Shown here: one piece after another, positions 1 to 7,852 of the stretch
How the letters are laid out: every line of letters begins with the position of its first letter
How positions within the stretch are numbered: the stretch's first letter is position 1
From: Phaeospirillum sp.
Lineage (GTDB): Bacteria; Pseudomonadota; Alphaproteobacteria; Rhodospirillales; Magnetospirillaceae
Assembly: GCA_030824585.1 (NCBI GenBank)
Contig: JAVBXM010000239.1
Coordinates: forward strand, 1 to 47,765
Direction: 5' to 3'
Length of the DNA stretch: 47,765 nucleotides
Program-made: the position numbers and the translations under genes
The notes under the pieces: model-generated
What the model saw: only the letters and a program-made list of their open reading frames with translations
What the model was told of the DNA's origin: nothing
Databases searched by the model: none

Positions 1-463
1 GGCCGGGGGCGGAGCTTGGCGTCTGGGCGGCGGGAGCCTGGGCGGCGGGGCTCTTGCCTCCACCGCCGGGGCCGAGCAGGGCGGCGAGGTCCGGCAGGTT
101 GGGCAGCCCGCCCTGCTGCGGCGACAGGGGCAGGGCGCCGGTGGGCCGCCCGTTGATGGACAGCAGCTTGAAGGCGGGCAGGCCGTTCTGCGAGATGTAT
201 TGCATGGCCAGTTGGGCGCCGTCGGGCGGCAGCGGCTGGCCGGGCGGCAGGCGCAACGACAGGCTGGCGCCGTCGGCGGTCATCACCCGCACCACGCCCT
301 TGCCCTCGGACGAGGCCATGGCGGCGGCGATCACCGCGCCGGCCTGCAGCTTGGCCAGGGCCTCGGCGGCGGCCTTGTCGGCCACCACGCTCAGCACCGG
401 CGGCGCGCTCGCCGGGGTGGGCGGAGCGGCCGGAGGCGGGGCCGGCGGGATGGCCGAGCACAT
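1..463 (-). CDS. FliK-like hook-length protein, N-terminal part (cut by window edge)
   Basis: The reading frame opens at ATG 463, four bases after the flhG stop, and runs off the left edge, so only about 154 N-terminal residues are visible. It starts with a Pro/Ala-rich stretch. A compact region follows that resembles the small beta-rich domain of FliK-type proteins: a basal AGAVIAAAM strand, then VVRVMTADGASLSLRLPPG and PPDGAQLAMQYI. After that comes another Pro/Gly/Ala-rich linker. It is the last visible gene of the fliF-flhG run. FliK-type proteins measure the hook or rod and switch export specificity. A complete fliK-like gene already exists at 13187-14932, so this would be a second copy. 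The family call is inference from composition and local pattern; the C-terminal domain that would prove it lies outside the window. Confidence 0.55.
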   Translation of the reverse strand, partial: MCSAIPPAPPPAAPPTPASAPPVLSVVADKAAAEALAKLQAGAVIAAAMASSEGKGVVRVMTADGASLSLRLPPGQPLPPDGAQLAMQYISQNGLPAFKLLSINGRPTGALPLSPQQGGLPNLPDLAALLGPGGGGKSPAAQAPAAQTPSSAPG

Positions 464-467
464 GGCG

Positions 468-1265
468 TTATCGCGAGCGGATCAGGCGCTCGACGATGGC
501 CTCGACGTCGGCGGCGGCCTCGGCGTTGGGCGAGCGCATCATGATGGGCGTCTGGTTGCGGATGGCTTCGCGCACCTTGAGGTCGCGGCGGATGACGCCG
601 GCCAGGGGCGGCGAAATCTTCAGGAAGCCCTCGCAGGCCTTGAGCAGGGTGTTGTAGATGCGCTCGCCCTCGCGCGTCGAATTGGCCATGTTGACCACGA
701 TGCGCATGTCGGTGCCGGGGCGCTCCATGTGGGTGACCTTGATGAAGGCGTAGGCGTCGGTCAGCGAGGTAGGTTCGTCGGTGGTCACCACCATGATGGT
801 GCCGGCCTGCTGCGAGAAGTTGCGCGTGGTCTTCTCGACGCCGGCCCCCAGGTCGACCACCACACGGTCATAATTGCCGGCCAGCAGCACCAGGTCGTCG
901 CCCAGCATCTGCAGCCGCGACAGCGGGATGTTGGCGAGCGTGCCGCTGCCCGAGCGGCCGGCGATGATGTCGAAGCCGCCCTCGGGGAAGCGGGTCAGCG
1001 CCTGGTTGAGCGTCATGCGCCCGGCCACCACGCTGCCCAGGTCGGTCTTGGGCATCAGGCCCAACTGGATGTCCACGTTGGCCAGTCCCAGGTCGCCGTC
1101 GAACAGCAGCACACGCTGGTTGGCCCGCGCCAGGGCGTGGGACAGCGTGATGGAGAACCAGGTCTTGCCGACACCGCCCTTGCCGGACGCCACCGCGACG
1201 ATGTTGCGTCCCTTGGCCCGAAGGGTGGGGCGGGGCGCCAGGGTGGGAACTTCCATCGTGGTCAT
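468..1265 (-). CDS. flhG: MinD/ParA-family ATPase FlhG (FleN)
   Basis: This 265-residue P-loop ATPase belongs to the MinD/ParA class. FlhG-type proteins limit flagellar number and antagonise FlhF at the pole. The deviant Walker A KGGVGKT is at residues 29-35, followed by the LFDGDLGLANVDIQLGL signature that is typical of FlhG (about 54-70). The later VVVDLGAGV is the Walker B region. A predicted membrane-targeting helix would lie near the C-terminus (AAADVEAIVERLI). The ATG overlaps the flhF stop by four bases (ATGA), so translation is probably coupled. Its place directly after flhF separates it from a cell-division MinD. The short N-terminal extension before the P-loop contains basic residues but no clear DQA-type FlhF-activating motif that I could identify. 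Confidence 0.93.
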   Translation of the reverse strand: MTTMEVPTLAPRPTLRAKGRNIVAVASGKGGVGKTWFSITLSHALARANQRVLLFDGDLGLANVDIQLGLMPKTDLGSVVAGRMTLNQALTRFPEGGFDIIAGRSGSGTLANIPLSRLQMLGDDLVLLAGNYDRVVVDLGAGVEKTTRNFSQQAGTIMVVTTDEPTSLTDAYAFIKVTHMERPGTDMRIVVNMANSTREGERIYNTLLKACEGFLKISPPLAGVIRRDLKVREAIRNQTPIMMRSPNAEAAADVEAIVERLIRSR

Positions 1266-2263
1266 GATGCGGATGCCTCGGTCCAGAAGGTTTCGTCTTT
1301 GGTTTCGGCCTCGGCGGCTTGCGGCATGATCAGCCGGGCCAGCGCGATTGCCGAGATGGGCGATATGCCCGACGCCACGTGAGGGCTGGCGGAAACGTCG
1401 CAGAAGGCCATCTGCCCCGCCTCGGCGGCGGCCAGGATGGCGCCCAGGCGGCGCGTGGTGTCCAGGCGCGACGCGAACAGCCGGGTGGCGCCGATGGTGG
1501 CGAAGGCCTCGCCGATCTCGGCGGCCTCTTCCGGGTCGCTGCCCGCCGCCATCACCAGGATGGGCTCGACGTCGGCGGCCTCGATCAGGGCCTGCAGGTA
1601 GTCCATGTCGCTCTGCTTGAAGGGATTGAGACCGGGGGAATCGATCACCACCAGATCGAACAGCCCGTTCATGCTCTCCACCGCCCGGGCCAGGGATTCC
1701 GGCCCCCGCGCCCGCACCAGGTCGATCTCCAGGATGGAGGTGAAGGCGGCCAGCTGCTCGACGGCGCCGGCCCGGATGTTGTCGCAGGTGACCACGCCCA
1801 CCTGGCGCTGCTTCAGCACCGAGCGTGCCGCCAGCTTGGCGGTGGCGATGGACTTGCCCGAGCCGTTGGGCCCCACCAGCATAAAGGGGCGCGGCGCGCC
1901 GTGCTCGGGCAGGTGGGCGAAGGTGAAGCCGGCTTCCAGCGCGGCGGCGCAGGCCAGCGGCGGCTGGGTCAGGCCCGATGTCTGGGCGGCGTTGACCAGC
2001 CGGTCGGTCAGCCGCGCCGGCACGCCGTGATCGGCCAGCGCCTTGCGCACCGCCTCGGAAACCTCGGAACCGCCGGTGGCCTGTTCCAGCATGGAAGCCA
2101 CCGCCAGATCGGCGTCGACGGATTCCAGGGCGGCGGTGATGCGCACGCCCTTGGACCCGGCCGCCCGCTGGGTCGAGACGATGATGGCATCGTCGCCCAA
2201 TTCCTGGCGCACCAGTTCCATGGCCTCGGTCATGGTGGGCGCGGTGAAGGATTTGAGCCTCAT
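1262..2263 (-). CDS. flhF: SRP-type GTPase FlhF
   Basis: FlhF is an SRP/FtsY-like GTPase that places the flagellum. The N-terminus (MRLKSFTAPTMTEAMELV, then GDDAIIVSTQ) is typical of the family. In the G domain, the P-loop GPNGSGKS is at 131-138, a CDNIRAGAVEQL segment at 160-171 matches the SRP-GTPase insertion-box region, and DSPG at 208-211 is G3. The guanine-specificity motif, normally TKLD, reads SRLD at 265-268, so the usual Lys is Arg. At 333 residues the protein is somewhat short for FlhF, mainly because of a short B domain. It lies 16 bases after flhA and overlaps flhG by four bases. The call is secure; GTP-binding strength with the altered G4 motif is an open point. Confidence 0.92.
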   Translation of the reverse strand: MRLKSFTAPTMTEAMELVRQELGDDAIIVSTQRAAGSKGVRITAALESVDADLAVASMLEQATGGSEVSEAVRKALADHGVPARLTDRLVNAAQTSGLTQPPLACAAALEAGFTFAHLPEHGAPRPFMLVGPNGSGKSIATAKLAARSVLKQRQVGVVTCDNIRAGAVEQLAAFTSILEIDLVRARGPESLARAVESMNGLFDLVVIDSPGLNPFKQSDMDYLQALIEAADVEPILVMAAGSDPEEAAEIGEAFATIGATRLFASRLDTTRRLGAILAAAEAGQMAFCDVSASPHVASGISPISAIALARLIMPQAAEAETKDETFWTEASAS

Positions 2264-2279
2264 GGTCTAGCCGCCATCA

Positions 2280-4391
2280 TCAGATCTGCCCCAGTGTCTT
2301 GATGCGGGCCTTGGGATGAATCTCCGACTGGCTCATCACCACGGTCATGGGCCGGAAGCGCTCGACGATGGAGCGCACATAGGGGCGGACCATGGGGCTG
2401 GTCAGCAGGATCGGGGTCTCGCCCTGCATGGCGAAGCGCTCGAAGGTCTGCCGCGTGCGGCTGATGAAGTCCTGCAATTGCGACGGCGCCATGGAGATCT
2501 GCTTCTCCTCGCCGCTGCCCACCAGGGATTCGGCGAAGGCCTGCTCCCATTCCGGCGACAGGGTGACCAGCGGGATGAAGCCCTGCGGCCCGGTATTGTT
2601 GTCCGAGATCTGCCGCGCCAGGCGGGCGCGCACGTGCTCGGTGATCATGGTGACGTTGCGGGTATGGCCGCAGGCCTCGGCGATGCCTTCCAAGATGGTG
2701 GGCAGGTCGCGGATGGAGATGCGCTCGCCCAGCAGGTTCTGCAGCACGCGCTGCAGGCCGCCGATGGTCATCTGGCTGGGGATCAGCTCGGCGATCAGTT
2801 TCTGGTGTTCCTTGTCCAGTTCGTCCAGCAGCTTCTGGGTCTCGGCATGGGACAAAAGCTCGCTCATATTGTCCTTGATCACCTCGGTCAGGTGGGTGGT
2901 GATCACCGTCGGCGGGTCCACCACGGTATAGCCGCGGAACAGCGCCTCCTCCCGGTTGGTGGGGTCGATCCACATGGCCGGCAGGCCGAAGGTGGGCTCG
3001 CGCGTTTTCTCGCCCGGCAGGGTGATGTCCTCGCCCCGGGGGTCCATGATCAGCAGGGCGGCGGGGCGCAGGTCGCCGCGTCCGGCCTCCACCTCCTTGA
3101 CGTGGATGACGTAGGTGTTGGCCGGCAATTGCATGTTGTCCTGGATGCGCACGGACGGCATGACGAAGCCCATTTCGGCGGCGATGGCGCGGCGCAGGGA
3201 TTTGATCTGGTCGGTGAGGCGCTGGCCCTTGGGGGTGTTGATCAATTGCAGCAGGCCGTAGCCCAGTTCCAGGCGCACATGGTCGATCTTCAGCGCGGTG
3301 GAGATGGGTTCCTCGGGCACGGGCGCCTGCTGCATGGCCTCGGCCACTTCCGCCTGCTGCTGCTGCTCGACCTTGGCGCGCTGGTCGCGGTCCAGCAGAT
3401 AGGCCGAGGCGCCCATGCCCAGGCCCAGCAGGAAGAAGGGGATGAACGGCATGTTGGGCACGATCGACATCAGGGTCATCAGCGCGCCGGCCATGCCCAC
3501 GGCGCGGGGATACCCGGCCAATTGCTTGAACAGGGCGCGGTCGACGGCCTCCTGCACGCCGGCCTTGGTGACCAGCATGCCCGCCGACACCGAGACGATC
3601 AGCGCCGGAACCTGGGTGACCAGACCGTCGCCGACGGTCAGCTTGGTGTAGAACTCGGCGGCCTGGCTGAAGGTCAGCCCCTGCTGCGCCATGCCGATGA
3701 TCATGCCGCCGATGACGTTGATGGCGGTGATCATCAGGCCGGCGACGGCGTCGCCGCGCACGAATTTGGACGCGCCGTCCATGGCGCCGAAGAAGGCGGA
3801 TTCGCCTTCCAGCTCGGCGCGGCGCTTCCTGGCGGTGGGTTCGTCGCACAGGCCGGCCGACAGGTCGGCGTCGATGGCCATCTGCTTGCCGGGCATGGCG
3901 TCCAGGGTGAAGCGCGCCGCCACTTCGGCGATACGGGTCGAGCCCTTGGTGATGACCACGAAATTGACGATCACCAGGATGGCGAAGACGATGATGCCGA
4001 TGACGAAGCTGCCGCTCATGATGAAGCTGGCGAAGGCGGCGATCACCTGTCCGGCGCCCTCGACGCCCTCGTGGCCGTGGGACAGGATCAGGCGGGTCGA
4101 GGCCAGGTTGAGCGCCAGGCGGATCAGGGTGGTGATCAGCAGCACCGTCGGGAACGAACTGAACTGCAACGGCTTTTCGATGAAGATGGCCACCATCAGG
4201 ATCAGCACCGAGATGGTCAGCGACAGGGCCAGGCCGATGTCCAGCAGCCACGGCGGCAACGGCAGGATCAGCACCATCAGGATGACGATGATGCCGAATG
4301 CCAGGCCCACGTCGCCGCGCCGAGCGGACGCGGTGAAGCGATCGAGGATTTCCCGGCCTACACTTGCGCTCGGTGCCTGTCCCTCAGCCAT
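2280..4391 (-). CDS. flhA: Flagellar type III export gate protein FlhA
   Basis: FlhA forms the nonameric ring of the flagellar export gate and couples proton flow to secretion. The 703-residue length is normal. The N-terminal half holds about eight membrane helices, beginning near residues 30-60 (IIVILMVLILPLPPWLLDIG). The conserved cytoplasmic loop with the FHIPEP-family signature follows, including RIAEVAARFTLDAMPGKQMAIDADL. The C-terminal half is the soluble chaperone/substrate-binding domain. It begins four bases after flbD and ends 16 bases before flhF, so it sits in the middle of the fliF-flhG operon. No truncation or unusual residue stands out. Symbol and function are secure from the signature loop and the length. 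Confidence 0.96.
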   Translation of the reverse strand: MAEGQAPSASVGREILDRFTASARRGDVGLAFGIIVILMVLILPLPPWLLDIGLALSLTISVLILMVAIFIEKPLQFSSFPTVLLITTLIRLALNLASTRLILSHGHEGVEGAGQVIAAFASFIMSGSFVIGIIVFAILVIVNFVVITKGSTRIAEVAARFTLDAMPGKQMAIDADLSAGLCDEPTARKRRAELEGESAFFGAMDGASKFVRGDAVAGLMITAINVIGGMIIGMAQQGLTFSQAAEFYTKLTVGDGLVTQVPALIVSVSAGMLVTKAGVQEAVDRALFKQLAGYPRAVGMAGALMTLMSIVPNMPFIPFFLLGLGMGASAYLLDRDQRAKVEQQQQAEVAEAMQQAPVPEEPISTALKIDHVRLELGYGLLQLINTPKGQRLTDQIKSLRRAIAAEMGFVMPSVRIQDNMQLPANTYVIHVKEVEAGRGDLRPAALLIMDPRGEDITLPGEKTREPTFGLPAMWIDPTNREEALFRGYTVVDPPTVITTHLTEVIKDNMSELLSHAETQKLLDELDKEHQKLIAELIPSQMTIGGLQRVLQNLLGERISIRDLPTILEGIAEACGHTRNVTMITEHVRARLARQISDNNTGPQGFIPLVTLSPEWEQAFAESLVGSGEEKQISMAPSQLQDFISRTRQTFERFAMQGETPILLTSPMVRPYVRSIVERFRPMTVVMSQSEIHPKARIKTLGQI

Positions 4392-4395
4392 GGCT

Positions 4396-5772
4396 CTAGA
4401 TCATGGCTCGTTCGACTTCGCCGCCGGCCGGCGGCGGGACGTCGACGCCTTCGTCGGAATACTGCTTGAGCTTGTTCCTCAGGGTGCGGATGGAGATGCC
4501 CAGGATGTTGGCCGCATGGGTGCGGTTGCCCAGGCAATGGGACAGGGTGTCGATGATCAGGTCGCGCTCGACCTCGGCCACGGTCTTGCCCACCAGGTTG
4601 GCGCCCCGGGCCCCCATCACCGAGGCGGCGGCATTGGCCGCCTGGGCCACCATGGGATCGGGATTGGTGCCCACCGGGCTGCCGGACAGGATCATGGCCT
4701 CGGGGCCGATCTCGGCACCGCTGGCCAGCAGCACGGCGCGGTGCATGGTGTTCTCCAGCTCGCGCACGTTGCCGCGCCAGTGATGGCGCGACAGCATCTG
4801 GCGCACCTCGGCCGACAGCTGGCGCGACGGCAGGCCGTTGGCCTCGGTGTAGCGCTTGACGAAGTGGTCGGCCAGCACGGCGATGTCCAGCGGGCGTTCG
4901 CGCAGCGCGGGCAGGGCCAGGGTGACCACGTTGAGGCGGTAGTAGAGGTCCTCGCGGAAGGTGCCCTTGCCGACCTCGTCCTCCATGTTGCGGTTGGAGG
5001 TGGCCAGGATGCGCACGTCCACCTTGACCGGCTGGTTGCCGCCCACCCGGTCGATTTCCTTTTCCTGGATGGCGCGCAGCAGCTTGGATTGCAGGCGCAC
5101 GTCCATCTCGGAGATTTCGTCGAGGAGAAGCGTGCCGCCCTGGGCTTCCTCGAACTTGCCGATGCGCCGGGCCACCGCGCCGGTGAAGGCGCCCTTTTCA
5201 TGGCCGAACAGCTCGGATTCCAGCAGGTTCTCGGGGATGGCGGCGCAGTTGACCGCCACGAAGCGCTTGTCGGAGCGTTTGGACTTGTTGTGAATGAACC
5301 GGGCGATCAGCTCCTTGCCGGTGCCCGATTCGCCGGTGATCATGATGGAGGCGTCGGAATTGGCCACCTGCTCGGCCAGCTTCAAGGTCTGCCCCATGCG
5401 CGGGTCCTTGAAGATGATGTTGTGGTTTTCCTGGGTGACGGCGGCGATGACGGCGGCGATCAGCTCGGCGTCGGGGGGCAGCGGGATGTATTCCTTGGCG
5501 CCGGCCTTGATGGCGCGCACCGCGGCGGACGCGTCGGACGCGATGCCGCAGGCCACCACGGGAACGATGATGCGTTCGGCTTCGAGCGAATCGATCAGGC
5601 CCTTGATATCGCGCTTCACGTCGATCATCACCAGATCGGCGCCCTGGCTGCGCAGCACCTCGAGGCCGGCGGGAACGTCCTCGGCCTGGCGGACCTTGGC
5701 GCCACGCGCCATGGCGATCTGGCTGGCGGCGCCGATCTGGCCGTCGAGCGTGCCGATGATCAGAAGTCGCAT
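4396..5772 (-). CDS. flbD: Sigma-54-dependent flagellar activator FlbD
   Basis: This 458-residue NtrC-type activator resembles FlbD, which in Caulobacter switches on sigma-54 flagellar promoters. Domains: receiver-like (1-115), AAA+ (about 120-360) and a Fis-type DNA-binding helix-turn-helix at the C-terminus (HAANILGISIRTLRNKL). Walker A GESGTGKE is at 147-154 and the sigma-54 contact loop GAFTGA at 194-199. The receiver keeps an Asp at about 51 (VMIDV) but lacks the usual acidic pair at its N-terminus (LLIIGTLDGQ). That fits FlbD proteins, which are known to be controlled by a partner (FliX) rather than by ordinary phosphotransfer. It is embedded in the flagellar operon between fliN and flhA. 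Its probable targets include the sigma-54 promoter before fliK at 14985-15001. Confidence 0.92.
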   Translation of the reverse strand: MRLLIIGTLDGQIGAASQIAMARGAKVRQAEDVPAGLEVLRSQGADLVMIDVKRDIKGLIDSLEAERIIVPVVACGIASDASAAVRAIKAGAKEYIPLPPDAELIAAVIAAVTQENHNIIFKDPRMGQTLKLAEQVANSDASIMITGESGTGKELIARFIHNKSKRSDKRFVAVNCAAIPENLLESELFGHEKGAFTGAVARRIGKFEEAQGGTLLLDEISEMDVRLQSKLLRAIQEKEIDRVGGNQPVKVDVRILATSNRNMEDEVGKGTFREDLYYRLNVVTLALPALRERPLDIAVLADHFVKRYTEANGLPSRQLSAEVRQMLSRHHWRGNVRELENTMHRAVLLASGAEIGPEAMILSGSPVGTNPDPMVAQAANAAASVMGARGANLVGKTVAEVERDLIIDTLSHCLGNRTHAANILGISIRTLRNKLKQYSDEGVDVPPPAGGEVERAMI

Positions 5773-5797
5773 GTCGTCCCTCTCCCGCTAGAGCGCT

Positions 5798-6127
5798 TTA
5801 GGCCCGGTCGGTCTTGATGATTTCGGTCATGGTCACGCCCAGGCGGTCCTCGACGACGACCACCTCGCCGCGCGCCACCAGGCGGTTGTTGACGTAGATG
5901 TCGATGGCCTCGCCCACCTTGCGGTCCAGCTCCACCACCGCGCCGCGCCCCAGCTTCAGCAACTGGTTGACCTGCATGGTGGCCTTGCCCAGCACCGCGG
6001 AGACCTGCACCGGGATATCGTAGACGGCCTCAAGGTCCCGGGCCGATCGCGGCATATCGGGAATATCGCCGCGACCCTGGGGCTCTTCGCCATCCGGCTT
6101 GAAATCGTTGAGTTCGAAATCGGGCAT
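5798..6127 (-). CDS. fliN: C-ring switch protein FliN
   Basis: FliN forms the base of the flagellar C-ring and binds FliH. The protein has 109 residues. An acidic N-terminal tail (about 1-30) precedes the SpoA/FliN domain (about 35-107), with the typical run IPVQVSAVLGKATM, LLKLGRGAVVELD, VGEAIDIYVNNRLVARGEVVVV and LGVTMTEI. Length and architecture are normal. It follows fliH by 12 bases and precedes flbD by 25 bases. FliM, its usual partner, is not encoded in this window and must lie elsewhere. Confidence 0.96.
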   Translation of the reverse strand: MPDFELNDFKPDGEEPQGRGDIPDMPRSARDLEAVYDIPVQVSAVLGKATMQVNQLLKLGRGAVVELDRKVGEAIDIYVNNRLVARGEVVVVEDRLGVTMTEIIKTDRA

Positions 6128-6139
6128 GGGGACCTCCAG

Positions 6140-6817
6140 TTACTCTTCGGGGCGGTGTTCGGGCGGTGCCAGCGCCCGGTTCACCGCCGTCTCGATATCG
6201 GCGATCAGGCGGGTCTGATCCCGCTCGGCTCCGCCGTCCGTCCATTCCACCCGGCAATCGCCGATGGCGACGCGGGGGTCGGCCTGGACCACCACGCGGC
6301 CCTCGAAGCCGTGCTCGATGGCCGTCTGCTCCAGGCGCTCGCGCAGGGGATCGACCAGCGACGAATCCACCCTGACGATGATACGCGGCTCGTCCAGCAC
6401 ATGGCCCAGGCATTCGTGCACCGTGCGGACGATTTCCTCGAAGGCGTTCTGCTCGCAGGCGGCGGGCAGGACTTTTTTCAATATGGCCATGGCCACCCGG
6501 GAGGCGACCCGCTGGTTGGCGTCGTTGGCGTCGGCCTGGGCGGCGTCCAGCATGGCCAGGGCGTTGGACACCCGCTCCAGCGAGGCGGCCAGCAGGGCCT
6601 GCTGGGTCTCGTTGGCCTCGGCCGTGCCATTGCGGTGGCCTTCCTCGTAGGCGGCCTCGCGCACCACCTGGAGGTCCTCCTCGGTGAAGGTGGGCGGCGG
6701 CGGCAGATCGGGCTCGGGCTCGGCCTCGAAGTTGTCCTCGGCCTGCTCCACAGCCTTCTGCCGGTTGGCGGGCGGCGGGCCGAAATCCAGGTCGAACATG
6801 TACTTCTGATAAGCCAT
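6140..6817 (-). CDS. fliH: Flagellar export ATPase regulator FliH
   Basis: This 225-residue protein sits between fliG and fliN, where FliH is expected. FliH binds and restrains the export ATPase FliI and tethers it to FliN. The N-terminal part (about 1-70) is Pro/Asp/Glu-rich with a YMFDLDFG start. The middle is Ala/Gln-rich and helical (about 75-130), consistent with the elongated coiled coil of FliH. The C-terminal domain contains HECLGHVLDEPRIIVRVD and VVVQADPRVAIGDCRVEW, the pattern shared with YscL/FliH proteins, near 140-200. Sequence identity in this family is low, so the call rests on architecture, the C-terminal pattern and gene order. FliI is not encoded in the window. Confidence 0.85.
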   Translation of the reverse strand: MAYQKYMFDLDFGPPPANRQKAVEQAEDNFEAEPEPDLPPPPTFTEEDLQVVREAAYEEGHRNGTAEANETQQALLAASLERVSNALAMLDAAQADANDANQRVASRVAMAILKKVLPAACEQNAFEEIVRTVHECLGHVLDEPRIIVRVDSSLVDPLRERLEQTAIEHGFEGRVVVQADPRVAIGDCRVEWTDGGAERDQTRLIADIETAVNRALAPPEHRPEE

Positions 6818-6820
6818 GGA

Positions 6821-7840
6821 TTAGTACACCAGCTCGTCTTCCTCGCGGCCCTCGGAGATGACGATCTGTCCCGACGCCGCCAGTTCCTTGGCCATGACCA
6901 CGATGGCGGCCTGGGCCTGGTCCACGTCGCGCAGACGGACCGGGCCGAGGGCTTCCATGTCTTCGCGCAGCATCTTGCCGGCGCGTTCGGACATGTTCTT
7001 GAAAAACAGTTCCTTGACGGCGTCGGCGCCACCCTTGAGCGCGATGGCCAGCTTGTCCTTTTCCACCGAGCGCAGCAGGATCTGGATGCCGGAGGCGTCG
7101 ATGCGGGTAAGGTCGTCGAAGGTGAACATCAGCGCCTTGATCTTCTCGGCGCTTTCGCGGTTGCGTTCCTCGAGCGCCGACATGAAGCGATTCTCGGTAT
7201 TGCGGTCCAGGTTGTTGAAGATGTCGGCCATGAGTTCGTGGGCGTCGCGGCGCTGGGTGCGGGCGAGGTTGGTCATGAACTCGGTGCGCAGCGTCTTTTC
7301 CACGCCGTCCAGCACTTCCTTCTGCACCGCCTCCATGCGCAGCATGCGCATGATGACTTCCATGGCGAAATTCTCGGGCAGGATGGCCAGCACGCGCGAC
7401 GCATGGTCGGGCTTGATCTTGGCCAGGACCACGGCGACGGTCTGGGGGTATTCGTTCTTCAGGTAGTTGGCCAGCACCTGCTCGGACACGTTGCCCAGCT
7501 TGTCCCACATGGTGCGGCCGGCCGGACCGCGGATTTCCTCCATGATGGAGTTGACGCGGTCCTTGGACAGACTCTTCATCAGCAGGCGTTCGGTGGTATC
7601 GAACGAGCCGGTCAGCGAACCGGTGGATGACAGGGCGTCGGCGAACTCGACGAAGACGCGCTCCACCAGGTTGGACGACACGGTGCCAAGGCTGGCCATG
7701 ATCTGGGACAGTTCCTTGATCTCGTCGTCACCCAGCATGCCGAACAGCTTGGACGAGTGCTCCTCGTTGAGCGACAGCATGAACATGGCCGCCTTCTGGG
7801 GGCCGGTGAGGCTGCGGTAGTCTTCCTTGACGCGTGCCAT
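6821..7840 (-). CDS. fliG: Flagellar motor switch protein FliG
   Basis: FliG joins the MS-ring to the C-ring and generates torque against the stator. The 339-residue length is normal. The FliF-binding N-domain ([12 protein letters not shown]) is followed by the middle domain, whose usual EHPQ motif reads EYPQ ([16 protein letters not shown]). The C-terminal domain carries [20 protein letters not shown], the charged torque helix region. The protein ends in an acidic EEDELVY tail. It starts 12 bases after fliF and ends three bases before fliH. The His to Tyr change in the EHPQ motif probably reflects lineage variation, since the surrounding residues are intact. Confidence 0.97.
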   Translation of the reverse strand: MARVKEDYRSLTGPQKAAMFMLSLNEEHSSKLFGMLGDDEIKELSQIMASLGTVSSNLVERVFVEFADALSSTGSLTGSFDTTERLLMKSLSKDRVNSIMEEIRGPAGRTMWDKLGNVSEQVLANYLKNEYPQTVAVVLAKIKPDHASRVLAILPENFAMEVIMRMLRMEAVQKEVLDGVEKTLRTEFMTNLARTQRRDAHELMADIFNNLDRNTENRFMSALEERNRESAEKIKALMFTFDDLTRIDASGIQILLRSVEKDKLAIALKGGADAVKELFFKNMSERAGKMLREDMEALGPVRLRDVDQAQAAIVVMAKELAASGQIVISEGREEDELVY

Positions 7841-7852
7841 GGCGGTTCCCTA

